Source of the DNA: Volvox africanus
Taxonomy: Eukaryota > Chlorophyta > Chlorophyceae > Chlamydomonadales > Volvocaceae
DNA length: 64,000 nucleotides
NCBI GenBank assembly: GCA_030268105.1
Contig: BSDZ01000015.1
Coordinates: forward strand, 3,685,501-3,749,500
Direction: 5' to 3'
The notes under the pieces: model-generated
The model's input: only the letters and a program-made list of their open reading frames with translations
Databases searched by the model: none
What the model was told of the DNA's origin: nothing
Part shown: piece by piece, positions 51,201 through 63,700 of the stretch
Position numbering within the stretch: the first letter of the stretch is position 1
Layout of the letters: each line of letters begins with the position of its first letter
Made by a program: the position numbers and the translations under genes

Positions 51201-54200
51201 TCCGGGCGGTGATTTATTCAATTGTTAATCTTGAGGACCTATTGCAATAAGCCCGTTGTAGGATGGCAGTCAAAGGGTATTGCAAAAATTCTAGGAAAGA
51301 GAGGGTGGAATGAACTTGCGCTTTACCCGGCTCGCAGCCGGCTGGGGGACGGTGAGGAGGAGGACTGGATGGGCCCGACAGTCATAGGGACTAACGATGC
51401 AGCTGTGACCAGCGACGGGGAGGGGAGGGAAGGGGAGGGAAGGGAAGGGAAGGGAAGGGAAGGGAAGGGAAGGGAAGGGAAGGGAAGGGAAGGGAAGGGA
51501 AGGGAAGGGAAGGGAAGGGAAGGGAAGGGAAGGGAAGGGAAGGGAAGGGAAGGGAAGGGAAGGGAAGGGAAGGGAAGGGAAGGGAAGGGAAGGGAAGGGA
51601 AGGGAAGGGAAGGGAAGGGAAGGGAAGGGAAGGGAAGGGAAGGGAAGGGAAGGGAAGGGAAGGGAAGGGAAGGGAAGGGAAGGGAAGGGAAGGGAAGGGA
51701 GGGGAAGGGAGGGGAAGGGAGGGGAAGGGAGGGGAAGGGAGGGGAAGGGAGGGGAAGGGAGGGGAAGGGAGGGGAAGGGAGGGGAGGGGAGGGGAGGGGA
51801 GGGGAGGGGAGGGGAGGGGAGGGGAGGGGAGGGGAGGGGAGGGGAGGGGAGGGGAGGGGAGGGGAGGGGAGGGGAGGGGAGGGGAGGGGAGGGGAGCCAT
51901 GGTGACTGAGAGCGTTGGGAGACATCGAATCGGCATACAATCAGTATGCACACAATCCGCAGCACAGCAATACGATGCTAAGCGATGTGAAGCAAACCTT
52001 GTTTCTTTCTGTGACATTTGCAAAGTTATTCATCGTTGCTTTCCGCCTCCCTTCGTGACGCCGTGTGTTTTGGATTTTCCATCCCGCCATCTGCACACGC
52101 GCGTGTTGCTCCCCGGCTGCAACACTTATGAGCCACAGCACCAGCGTAGCAGCCACGGCGACCTTAACCATGGCGACAAGGACGGCGACATCAACGCCAA
52201 CAGGCACGGAGAACATGTTATCAATTTCCTACCAGCAACAGAAGCTGGCGCCAGTGCAGCGGGATAGCGAGGAACAGGCAGGCCTTATGGTCCCAGCAGC
52301 AATCCCAGCAGTAGCTGTGGCCGTCGCACCCTTCCCTTGTCGGGCTACGCCAGACGATACAGTAGGGCGCACAGCGGAGGCGGTGACCGCGACGGCAGCT
52401 GCGATGGGCTGCGAAGCCCGTCCTCACGGCGTGTGTCCGGACCGCCACTTGAGGCCCGACAGTGCTTCCGCTGCTGGCGGAACCGGCCCTGTGTCCATCA
52501 CGTTGGAGGTTAGCAGGGAGGAGATGTCATCTGGAGATGATAGACGCGGCCATGTGGGTCATGTGGCTCATGTGGGTCTCCCGGTGCCTGAGGCTGCAGC
52601 GGGGACGAGGCTGCCGTCACGGTACCAAGCTTTGAAACTGGAGGCCGCAGGTGTGCACTGAGACGTCAGATGGGGTCCGGGGTGACTTGCCGGTGATTTG
52701 GAGGCGGCGACGTGGCGCACTGAGGAATGGGAGAGGAGGCCCTTCAGAGGAATCAACGGTCACCCGAAACTATTGACGCCGCGTTCTAGCGAATAAGCTG
52801 TCGCATCAGAGGATCATCGTTGGAATCCACGGAATACGAGAAGACGTCGTGACCCTTGCGTCGAAATATGATGCGTTCAAATATGATGCACCCACCACCA
52901 ACAACTCTGCCTCCTCAACTACCTCCCAGACTGTGCCTCTTCAATGCTGCCTTCCCAAGTGCCAGCACCGCCTACTCTTTCGACTTTTGATCTCGTCCAA
53001 TTTACCTGACATTTCCGAACTGCCTCCCGAACCGCTCCAGGTGCCCTTGGCCTGGCCAACGAATCCACGCCGCCATTGGCGGCCCTGAGCATCTTTCTCC
53101 CCTTCCAAGCCACAGAATCTATATCCCTACCTCCATGCCCACCGCCACCTCCTTCCGCAAGTCCCAGTGCCTTGGTCTGTCTGGCTCCGGAGGTGGCGCT
53201 GGACCCTGTGACTTATGTCACTCCTTTACGGCCGGGGTTGCGGCTGGAGGGTTCCCGGATGGTACCGGAGGTAACGTTACTTCCTGTGACTCTGGGGAAG
53301 GGCGCCTTCGGGCGGGTGGTGGAGGGGATGTACGGGGGAGAGCGGGTGGCAGTCAAACTTCTCAACACTGGGCTGTTGGCTGGGGTCACAGCAGGGGATC
53401 TGGCGGACGAGGCGGTGGTGCAGCCGATGCCGGCCAGTGTGCATGGAGGTGTGGTGGGACCAGCGGCGGCGGATATGGGGGTATGTTCTAGGGATGATGG
53501 TATTGCTGCCGCAGTCGCCGTTACCGACACGGCAGTGGGAGAAGCAGCGGAAGCTGGGCTTGTTGCGAGCGCAGCTGACATCGCCGCGACAGCAGTGGCA
53601 GCAGCAGGAGGTGTGGCAGCGGCGGCAACCCCGGCGGCAGGGTGCTCGGCAGAGGGAGCGGCGGCAGCAGCACCAGCAGGTTTGATGGCTGGTGATATGG
53701 ATCTCCCGGCTCCGCAGCGCGGCCGAGGTAACATTGCGTGGAGGGGGCTTGTTCAGGAGGTGGAGGTGTTGGGGCGGTGTCAGCATCCCAACATCGTCAA
53801 GTTGCTGGCGGCGAGCCTAATGTGAGTACCGCGTAACGAATGGCGGTCAGAGGGGCATAGTGGTAGGGGCTGTGAGGGGCTGAGCCCCTCTGTAATCTTA
53901 CCTCTGTCAAGGGACGGGAACGGAGCTTACGGTTGCCGTTAATGCACGTCTCTCCGCATCGTATGTATGCATTTGATTTTTTGGGATGAAGTACGTAACT
54001 GGGTTACAGACTCTCTGTGGAGCACCGATGTCGACGTCTGATGTTTGTTTGTTTGATGTCCTTGACGGAACTAAGCTGCTTAACTGAATTGCATCCGTCC
54101 GTTTGCGCTGCAAGCATGTAATAGCTCCATGGTTCCTCTTGCCCCTCCACCAAGCCAGAGCCGGGCTCCACTGCTAATACTCATTTCTCAGGTCAGGTCA

Positions 54201-56726
54201 CTTAAGACTTCATCCAAATCCAAAACCCAAAATGATTCTTTGCAACCCATCCCATCCCAACGAATCCGAATCCCTTCCCGCAGGCCCCCTCGTGTGTGTT
54301 TGGTGATGGAGCTGATGGACACATCCCTGGAACGGCTTATGTACAGCACAGGAAGCAAACCCTTGGCCCTACAAACAGTGAGATTTCAAGCTAGCCTGAT
54401 TTTAGTGAATGCATTATCTCATATTGTATATCACAGCAAGGGCTTATGTTGCGACTTGATGCCCACGAACCACCAGAAATGAATAACCGTGTGTTGAGGC
54501 GACCTGCTACTGCGGCGGCGGCGGCAGCTGCGGCTAGTGGAGTCATGGTCATGGTGCTTGGTATCTTATAATGCATGTAGACGGGAGGATGGGTCATTTC
54601 TTTTGGTTTACATTTCCACTTCTTCCTGATGCACCCATCTGCCTACGGTCATCGTAAACAATCTTTAAGTTATTAGTTGACAGCGTCATACGAAGACCTC
54701 GGCGGGCTGGGGCGGTGGCAGCCGCTTCTGTCATCGTGCATGAAAGGGGTGAATGCACACTCAGTGCTCAAAGAAAACCCTTTTGAGGGCTCTTCATCGG
54801 TGCAGATGAGAGGGTCATGAAAAGCAGCAATCGTTCTTCACGCCTGGATGTGTCGTCACCATGTCATGATGGTGCTGATATCCCGCTCATCATCACTGTC
54901 CGCATGGATGCTCCGAAACCGTATTCGCCCACGATCCTAACGTACGGACTTCGTGACCATATCGACATACAGGTGCTCCATATCGGGATTCAGATCGCTC
55001 GGGCGCTGTCGTACCTTCACCCTACAATCCTGCACCGAGGTGGGTGGAGTGGGCGCGCGCGTGTATGTCTGTGTCTGTGTATATGTATTAGTTAAATGTG
55101 TATGTGTACGTGTGGTCTCAGGGGGTGAATGACCCCCAAGCCATCTGGGTGGGAGCCAGTTGTGGCCTAGGGAGACGTCTTTGCATAGCTAGGCAACATC
55201 ACATCTCGGTGCGGTATATTCCGGACCTGAGGCCCCCTAAACAACACCATAACGCCACTCCCACCGAGCTCCCTCTTGGCTCACCTCATTGACCGAACAT
55301 AATGATGTATTTGGATATGATGTAAATTTTTGATTTTGATTTTGAATTTCATTGTACGAATAGCAATAGTATTAGTAGATGCAAGTGAGTCGACGAAGCT
55401 TACATAAATACATCAGTGTCACAAAGGCCTTATGGAGCCCCTCTCCGCTTTGGTACTCCTTGTTTCTCCTCTCATACTACACTCCCCTGCTCTAGCCAAT
55501 AGAGCCAGGTTCCTCTTAATGTTTTATTACCCGGTCCATCGGTTTTCCATTACTTAGGGTTTAAGGGCTCTTTAGGAACCCTCTTTATAAAAATGAACAC
55601 CGAAACCCCATTACCTACTTACCTCATTCCTGCACCCCCTCCCGACGCCCCTCGTGTCCGCCTCCCTCCGCAGACCTAAAGCCCGCCAACGTTCTCATCT
55701 CCGATCCCACTAGCACCAAGCCCATCGCGAAGCTGGCGGTGAGCACTGTGGGGGGCCATCTGATCACATTGCTGCTCGTGGATACACTTGCACCATCGGG
55801 CCCTACGCCTGATGCTATGGGGACTAAAAGCACACTGGACGAAATCGAGCAGGCCGCACAAACTGCACGCGAGCTGAGTGGGCTGTCTGCATGTGCAGCT
55901 AGATACAGGTTCTATCCTACTCACCATACTCATCAAACTCCCAAACTTGAATGCGGGACTGGGCCGTAATGCCGCCACCGTGTGCTCCGTTGCCTTCATT
56001 TTAATGTTCCAACTGACAAGTAATAATCAGCATTGCATGTCGTGCCCGTCCGCACGTGTGCACACATGTGTACCGCCCCGCCCGCTCCTACTCGGCCCCT
56101 GTGCACTCATGGCACATACCACATACCACATACTCTGGTTTTTTTATCTATGTGTGTGTTCGCGTCCTCGTGTGCTCGTACAGGATTTTGGACTTTCACG
56201 GCTGCATGAGACGGTTCTCGTCACACGCCACCCCGAGGTTGGAACGGTGGGTTCCTGGGCGGCGGCTCCCTCCCGTAGCCCACCTGGCGTGTGTACTGGC
56301 GTAGGATGCTTTGCCATCTTTCTGTATCTGCATTTATATTATATGTAAATATATGTATAATACGTGTATATATGTGTATATAGTTTTTAATATTTATGTA
56401 TATATATGAACGGATGTACACAGTGGGCAACTTTCCCTGAGGACAAGCACCGGGGGCCCTGACCACGGGGATGAACCACAGCGCAGGGGGGAATCACACG
56501 GCTTAGTCTGTTCGTCCTACCGTGCACTCCTCCCTCCACCAGCTCCCAGACGGAGAGAGCAAGAAAGCACCCCAACCTCCCTAAAAGCAAGGAAATCCCT
56601 CCTCCTCCACCTCCACTGCCTCCCAAACAAAACACCTGGACCTCCCTTCCAGTGACACTCGAGGGAAAGAGGACACAAAGCTCGGACCCTCCCAAACTGC
56701 CCACCAGAAAAGCTAGACCAGAAAAG

Positions 56727-56771
<45 letters not shown>

Positions 56772-58113
56772 CGGGTTGGGGTGATATGATGTATTTTTGA
56801 TTTGCAGTTGGCAAAGGGTGCACGGATGCACGATTCCTGTAACTTTATACGGGATGGTTGCCAGTTGTTGAAATTTACCTGAACGGTTTGCTGCAAGCTT
56901 GTGCATGCTTGCCTGTATTTACGATGCCGTATGTACGATACGGTATCCGTAGCACAAGCAGTGAGGATAGCAGCAAAATTTTAACTTTCCTTAACGGCTC
57001 ACGAACCCAGTCGCAATTTAGACACTCTACATAGGGCCAGTCCTGTACGCGTGAGTTTATCTTGCAGGTGCCGTACATGGCTCCGGAGCTCTTCGATTTA
57101 TACAACATGACTATAACTGATCGCACGGTACGGCCCTTGGGCGTAGGATTCCAATCTGTACATACGTTGCTATTTATGTATCGATATGTGATGTCATCGC
57201 TAACATCGGATAAGTTTGTCCTCCGTATTTTAGTTTTGGGGGGGGGGCTTGGGAATCTTATTTATTACGATATAATTGCTATTTTTGTAAAGGAGGAACT
57301 CGCACCCCGGCATCACGCGCTATTGCACCCTGTGTTACAATGGCGGGACAAAATCACGTCAACTAGCTTTCTCCTTGCAAACTTTGCCATTACCGCTACC
57401 ATCACCCCGTCCCCTGTATCACTTGCAGGACATCTACGCGTTGGGTGTGTTGTTGTGGGAGATGTTGGCATGCAAGCGTCCATGGGCAGGGTACACCGCA
57501 GTGCAGGTGAGGCAGCAAAACAAAGACAAATAGAGCATGAGTCGTTTGCTACGAAGCTGCATTCTGCGGAACTGTATCTCGCGCACACGCGTCGACATCC
57601 CAAAATGATAAATTGACCAGACACCGTAAAAGAGAGCTGTGTTGCCTATGAGGGCCGCTACCGACCGCTACCTCCATTCCATTCCCCCACTGCTCACGAA
57701 TCCATGCATCGCCACCTATGGTGCTGACCCTGAGCCCTGACCCCCCCGGTATACTACATATGCATTTGTATTTGTATATGTATTTGTATATGTATATGTA
57801 TATGTATAGTATCGAATTGCTCTCAACTCTTTCCTCCAACGGAGCGGGCGATTAGATTTAGGGTTTGCGAGTTTCTTTCTCTTCGTCGCTTTCTGAACTC
57901 CCTTAAGTACATCCTTGGCACGGGCTCCTATTCGTACGACCCCAGGTCGCCTTCATTTTGGCCGTACTCCGAGAGCGCCTGCCACTGCACGATCTGCCGT
58001 ATGAGCGCTGTCCACCCAAGCTTCGTTCACTAATACTGTCCTGCTGGGAATCCGACCCGGCGAGAAGGCCCGCAGCGGCAGAAGTAGTCAAGGCGCTGGC
58101 GCTGGTGCAGGAG
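48280..58113 (+). CDS. Membrane-anchored protein kinase (TKL-like, volvocine type), multi-exon
   Basis: Predicted ~1050-aa protein kinase with an extracellular region. Exons by splice sites and phase: 48280-48651, 49018-49098, 49215-49422, 49690-50003, 50301-50469, 50973-51165, 52139-52650, ~53110-53821, 54284-54377, 54973-55039, 55674-55738, 56184-56246, 57068-57127, 57429-57506, 57946-58113 or beyond. It has an N-terminal hydrophobic segment (PELAWLLLFLYLG), an extracellular part with CEVVMPESC and GTPMGCYTFM, and one transmembrane helix split by an intron (PLIVGLIGG / FVLLAVGVVLLLAW) followed by Arg-rich residues. Kinase motifs are complete: GKGAFGRV, VAVK (Lys 53355-53357), HRDLKPAN spliced across 55039/55674, DFGLSR, YMAPE, DIYALGVLLWE, DPARRP. 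About 130 mostly Ala/Gly-rich residues separate the VAVK Lys from helix C. Ligand and substrate unknown; the 3' end is uncertain. Confidence 0.82.
51416..51895 (+). repeat. (GGGAA)n to (GGGGA)n microsatellite
   Basis: A pure-purine array of about 480 bp in a kinase intron (51166-52138). It has three zones: GGGAA units to about 51700, alternating GGGAA and GGGGA units to about 51780, then pure GGGGA units to 51895. Long frames on both strands (Gly/Arg/Glu/Lys or Pro/Ser/Leu) are artefacts. Confidence 0.95.
56424..56725 (-). mobile_element. Diverged LINE 3' fragment in a kinase intron
   Basis: The minus strand contains TGCGCTGTGG, GTGGTCAGGGCCCCCGGTGCTTGTCC and GCCCACTGTGTA, matching the LINE 3' end at 38770-38846 with divergence. 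The match is clear to about 56560; the rest to 56725 is G/A-rich (on the minus strand) like the LINE 3' UTR and less certain. It lies between the DFG and APE exons. Confidence 0.65.
56728..56768. repeat. (TA)n microsatellite
   Basis: About 20 TA units at the far end of the LINE fragment, in the same kinase intron. Confidence 0.95.
57762..57808 (+). repeat. TGTATT/TGTATA repeat
   Basis: Tandem hexamers TGTATT and TGTATA in the last recognised kinase intron. Confidence 0.8.
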
Positions 58114-58609
58114 GTAGGTGCGAGCGCAGCTATCCGTGCAAGCGAAAGAGCCAACCAACTGTACCGAATGGAACTGAATGGCCGCCAGCGGGAACTCGAA
58201 TCCCCTCCCCGCCTAATTGCTTCCCAGTACTTATTGATATGGTCCAACACACCCAGTGCTTATCGATGTTTGCTGATATTCGATATGCTTATTGGCCTAC
58301 GAAATGGAGGAGGTCCGGATTCGTGTGGACCTAGCTGGGTGCGGCGGGGGAAGGGGGCGTGGAGGACCAGGCTTATCCCGCCAAGGGGAATAGTGTCGGG
58401 GAGCTCCGTGGTGCACTTAGTGAGCTCTAGTAAAAGGAAACTTGTTCCTCATTTTTGTGAAGGCTGAGTCGGTACACGTAAGCAGCTGGCAGGCATCTAT
58501 ATCGGGCTGGCTGTTACTTTCAGGTTATACGCATTAGGCATGGACAGCGGGCGGACGGACAGACAGACAGACAGACAGATAGGCAGGCAGGCCGACGATT
58601 TTCTTTCTC
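58114..58609. other. Unresolved 3' region of the kinase gene
   Basis: GAG|GTAGGT at 58113 could be a splice donor, or the frame could continue to 58467. Neither continuation has recognisable motifs. A short ACAG repeat (about 58557-58580) follows. Confidence 0.4.
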
Positions 58610-59350
58610 CAAATATTTCTTACGATAGCGTAAAATAAATATTCACTTTCATATTATAAAAGATAACGTGAATGTAATATAGTATATACCATATCCATTC
58701 TTCTATTTGAGGTTTTTATTCCTAAAGTACAGGAACAATTAGTAAAATCTTTACACGGAAAAGGAAAAGCAAACATTTTATTTAAGCGATCCATCATCCA
58801 GCTTAATTCAAAATTTAAAATTCCTGAAATTAATTTGCAATATGTTAAATTGCTTGCCAAGTCCGATATCAAAAAATCAAAAGTGAAAAAACCAAGATTA
58901 GTGAAATCACATTGTATCAATATGAAGTTAACATGAATATTAATCGTATAACTCGTATGAAGACATTTCTAATTTTAATTTAGGATATCCAAACGATTTT
59001 ACCAGCACGAGCTGTAAAAATGAGCATGCAGAAGAGAGCTTCAATCTTTGACTTTGCGCTTTTATAAAACTTTTCAAAAAATTCCAAGCTGAATTTATAA
59101 TACTCGTGATTGATGCACGTGATGACGGACCTGGATTTGGAGAAAGATAACCACTCATATTCTCGACACGTTTTTTTCTGTTGACCATAATTTGCGACCA
59201 GAAGCAAAACTATGAATTACTTGATTGAGATCAAATTACAAAATTTGGAGATGGATTTTGATTCAATTTTGTGCCGCCATCGTTGAATTCGAGTAATAAA
59301 AAACGGCAGCTTCTAAATTTTCAAATGCACAATTTATATTTATGATTTGT
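58610..59350. other. AT-rich island of atypical composition
   Basis: About 740 bp markedly richer in A/T than both flanks, with clean edges. The plus strand has an ~89-codon Lys-rich frame (about 58665-58936, containing FIPKVQEQLVKSLHGKGKAN). The minus strand has Phe-rich frames such as 58654-58920 and 58980-59207. None matches a family I recognise. Candidate origins: organelle DNA inserted in the nucleus, or an old viral or mobile insert. Confidence 0.55.
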
Positions 59351-60513
59351 CCATTTTGTGAAGAGGCGGGAATGGGTGCAAAAGACTCCCGAACTACAAA
59401 CGAAGATATTGTAAACTATCTTGTGTGTACCCCAGCTGGAATGTAGTATAGCTTCCCAGGAGTGAACACATGAATGCAACTCACCCTACTGCACCCTGCA
59501 GCCCTGACTCTCCCCGAGAGTGATTAACTCCGGCGTGGAGAAGTGCACGCACACACGCACACACGCATGTGTCGTTTCGTTGTTACTCGATTCTCACCTG
59601 GCTGCAAATGTCGCCATGAAAAGCAACAGCTGGAGGTCTACTTAAGTAACTAACCTCATATGCCTTTGATCTTCAATATGTGTCGTCATTCTTGCAGCAG
59701 GCGCTTCTCCTGCCGTGGCACGTCTAATGGGAACCACCTGACCGTGAGCCCGCCGTCAATCCTGCCAAGAGTCTGTCCATTGTTTGTTTCCCTATCTCTC
59801 TCTATCTGTCCATTTGCTGTTCGCCGCGCATCAGCCTTCATCAGCAGATCTGCGAGGGAGCAATTCATTTCTGCTACTGCCTTGGTGGACGAGGCTGCGA
59901 AGCGGCAGATCATTAAAGATGTCGGCATCTCGGCATCTCGAATACGAGTATTACCGTCGTCATCATGTTCGTCACTGTCGTCATCGTCTTCATGCTCATC
60001 ATCCGCTGTGCCTATGAGGATGTGACTGCAGGTGTCCGGCGCAGTCATGCGTGTTCCCTTTTTTCTGTGTGGAATTGATGTCTCCTCGCTGCTCGGTCGC
60101 GTTCATTCCAATTAATCCATGCAGGGCGGGAGTGACGGGTTCGCCCCTTTGGTTTGGCAATTCCGGGCGCTGCGTGGCCCTCTGCCTTCTGCATACAGCT
60201 ACTCGTATTAAGGGCACATGCAGGCACATGCCAGGTATGCATCTCCCTGCGTGGCCCTCTGCCTTCTGACCTATGCACACATATTCTTAGTACCCTTGAA
60301 CATCCACATGCTGCGTTGCTGTCTACGTGAAATGTTTACCTTTCGGCTGTGTGCCTCAGTTTGCTGCTTGTATCCCGTAAAAACACGCCCACCGTACATG
60401 AGGACCGCGTCATGTACGCGGCAGACGGTCTTATATCTAGGGAGGTGGATGCCGCAGCTGGGTGCCAGGGTGGCAGGGTGGCGCCTGTAACGTTTGTTTT
60501 GCTTGTGTGGGGC

Positions 60514-60565
60514 GCTTTCGACCTGCACGCACGTGCATGCGTGCATGTGGATGTAGGTCGAAAGC
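60514..60565. repeat. 11-bp inverted repeat
   Basis: Arms GCTTTCGACCT (60514-60524) and AGGTCGAAAGC (60555-60565), perfect, around a 30-nt GCATG-rich centre. Confidence 0.8.
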
Positions 60566-61796
60566 TCCTAGATCGATCCATGTCTTCGCATCTACCACCT
60601 TTGGGTTTCCGCCGTCGGTAATTTCAAACGTTTTTGACTCCAAATGATGGATAGGGTTCCCTGGCTCGTCTCGCGTAGGGCTGCCTGCTTCGTTTCGCTT
60701 CTCTTTGGTGGTGGTGACAGTGATGGTGGTGACGTGAAGTGGTGGTGAGGAGGAGCAGGAGTAGGGTGGTGATGGGACGTACACCTTGATATCTTGAGGA
60801 CTGGAGAGGTCAGATGGAGAGGCCGGGTGAGGGTAAGAATGGACTGCGCAGTCGGGGTATGAGATTTATTGCATGTTAAGTGCGAATAGCTGCTGGCAAG
60901 GTGAGGGGGACGGGGAGTTGCGTGAATTAAGTCGGCAGGAGCTCTTTCACTGCCCTACCTTGGAATCCCAGATGTGCACCGGCAATCGTACTAATCGAAC
61001 TAGTCATGGGGGCCGCCGGACTAACGAGCTGCTGCCCTTTATTAATAGCAGTCAGTTTGTAACCGTGCTCTGTGTTCGGTGCATGTGGCAATGGGGTTTC
61101 CTGTTGATTATGATGAAGGTGTGATGATGGTTGCCCAAATCCTTATTGGCGTATTGTCTAAACGATGGGCAGGATAGGGAAAGATTAGTCATTGCGATCT
61201 TTCGTAGTTCGCGGGTGCATGGCTTTGAGTGCTTGCTAGCTAGTTCTACGCATGCGGCAATCGGTCACATTAGGTTGATATGATATGCGTAACATTTTCG
61301 TAGCAATACGTCCTCGTAAATAGATTGCACGTGTGTATGGAATTCCAACTCGAACGTGCGAGATGGCGCCAGAAGGGTGTGATTAGAAACCCATAATAAA
61401 GAACATTTTTGTCTTCTTAACGATCAAACGTGGCAAGAAGCAAGGAATCACAATCTCTCCACGTACTGCAATGACGTACACATCAAATCCGACACCGACA
61501 GCGACACGCATCACCCAGCCTAGCTGTGGTGAGGTTGGGAGCTGGGTTGCTGGCTGGAAGTTTGGATGGGCGGTGGGCGGCGCGGAAACGTGGACGGATG
61601 GATGGGTGGGTGGGGTGGGGTGGGATGGATGGATGGACGGGTGGATGTTAGCCAGCCCGTTGTCTGCTTGCTGCTGAGGATTGGGTTGTCGCTAACGGAG
61701 AGACTGTGGAGGACTGGCATGTTTGGCCCTTGATGATTATCACAAGGACAAATCAACGGACGCACGGAAGGGGTATATTGTGTATGTATGTGTGTG

Positions 61797-61818
61797 TATA
61801 TATATATATATATATATA
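61797..61818. repeat. (TA)n microsatellite
   Basis: Short TA run continuing a TGTG run, read directly. Confidence 0.9.
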
Positions 61819-62689
61819 CGGAGGTACATACACACACTACTTCACCGCTTCACCATTTAAATGGACGGTGGCGGGATGCTCTCAAAGGCCGGCAATGGAC
61901 CTGTCGTATGCCGTATGCCACATGTGTAGCTCAGTAAGCTAGTGGGGTGTACCGCAGGCTCCATCACAGAGGTCTTCCCGGCCTGCAACAGTACCGCCCC
62001 AGCTAACCATTCTCCTAACCCAACCAATCTGGGTTGGACCCAGTAATGGACCCGGGTAATGATGTACTCGGACTTAAATGTCAATTGGATAATGAATGAT
62101 GTCTGTAACTATGAATACGGCGATAGACTGCACATGCAAATCTGACAGTGTTGAGCTGTACGTCAGGATAACCAAACGTCGAATGGGATTAATAATGTGT
62201 TCATGCTGCGTGGGATTTGATGACCTCGTTTTGCTACTAAGTCTGCGAACCCATACATGTGGTATATCCGTGGTGATGAGGCAAAGGCTTCGTAAAGCCT
62301 CGCTAAGTATGATTTGGTTGGCTTCGTCCTGTATGTACATGTATCCCTATTTCCTTGCTGTGAGGAGAGAAATTGATCTTGGTCCTTTGAGAAAGTTTGG
62401 CATAGCTTTGTTTGAAATCCAACTGAGCTTATTCAATAAATCGGCGTAGTTGCTTTAATGTATGGTATTATGCCAAATATGCTCCCTCTCGTCCTGTCCG
62501 GGTCGAGTTTGATTACGGCGGTCATAACCTTAACCCCATGTCCACCACTGGAGATCTGTCGTCACCTTTGTCCTCAACAACCTCGTCACAACTTGCACCT
62601 CTTTACGTTTTTACTACTGGGCATGTACGGCCGCAAGGCCATGTATGGCATCCAGCGCCATTACCGAGTTCTTCTTCTGGTGGTGGTGG

Positions 62690-63700
62690 TGGTGGATCGA
62701 GCACGCTATTTGGGCAGCTACTATGGAACGAATACTTCTTTTGCCTCGTGCACCAAGGAGCTATTAATTGTAAGGCAACGGGCTATGCACCCACTTTTCC
62801 GTAAGCTGCGAAAGCAGGGTCTTTTGCTTCCCAGGATTGGGTTAAGGTGTTTTAATACTCAAATCCGATCGATTCTCTCCTACGGAGCCCAGGTCTGGGG
62901 CCCGGATAGGCTCTTAGAGGAGCTGCTAGAAGCTGCTAAGTATACTGGGGGTTGTGGGTGCTTCGAGGAAGCCATCAGAGACCCTGTAATAATTTTACAA
63001 CGTTCCTTCTTGCGTGCGTAAGCCGGTGTCAAGGTTGCACCCCCAGCAGTTGACTCTTTAGAGAATTTGACCAGTACCCTCCTCAGGACTTCTAAGGTAA
63101 ATTAATGTTACGTTCCTATAATAAATTGGTTGATGCACATGGTTCCATCTACTGTCTGGTATTAAGGGAGGAATTGAGGGTAGCCCTTCTCATGGGCTGT
63201 CAGAATGATACCTAGGGTGCTAAGATGCTTCGCCTCCTGGAAAAGGAAATTCTTGGCTGTGACCTGGGGGATCTCTCTGCGATCACTGACAGTGAGGAGA
63301 AAGTAGACGCCTTGGTAGCTTACAAATTGCATGTTGTATATCTCTCACTAATGATTATAAACTCCACCTAGAGTAAAGCTCGTACAATGGGAAGCGTACC
63401 TAGGTTAGGGAAACGAAGACAGCGGAAGACTTGGAAGCGAGAAGGTCAAAATCTTATTGCGGAATGAACTGGCAAGGCTATCAGAGCCAAAGACTCATCC
63501 TCTAACCAGTAGCTGGACGCTCAGGTTTTGAAGAGAAGATAATAGGGTTTTAGGGGTTTTCGGCTTTCGGCTATGTTGCTGGGCTATTGAGGTGAACCGT
63601 CCTAATGGGAGGGCACGGACTGTTCGTCCCTGCCCTATGTGTGAGACATCAAGTTACGTTGCGGCGGTTTGATTGGTTTGACACAAGCAGAGGCATGAGA
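62690..63700 (+). pseudogene. Degraded LINE: C-terminal part of reverse transcriptase
   Basis: The plus strand encodes YLGSYYG, then AMHPLFRKLRKQG and FNTQIRSILSYGAQVWGPD (62707-62910). This is the conserved region after the RT catalytic core in LINE proteins (YLG ... L......V.S.L.YGAEVWG). Further pieces follow with stops and frame changes: EELRVALLMGCQNDT, MLRLLEKEILGCDLGDLS (near 63165-63300) and a Cys pair PCPMCETSS near 63630-63655 that may be the C-terminal zinc knuckle. It is clearly distinct from the LINE at 34187-38846 and badly decayed. No intact ORF remains. Confidence 0.65.

Larger units (their letters stand above)
59351..62689. other. Gene-poor region with short repeats
   Basis: No gene could be supported. 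A frame at 59660-60025 (containing AREQFISATALVDEAAKRQ) has some protein-like character and could be an exon, but no family is evident. The rest has short overlapping frames on both strands, a 21-bp direct repeat near 60171 and 60248 (TGCGTGGCCCTCTGCCTTCTG), a hairpin at 60514-60565, GGAT-rich sequence near 61590-61645, and a TA run near 61797-61818. Confidence 0.45.

Noticed and set aside
51222..52023. Long Gly/Arg/Glu/Lys and Pro/Ser/Leu frames on both strands
   Set aside because: Translations of the GGGAA/GGGGA array in an intron.
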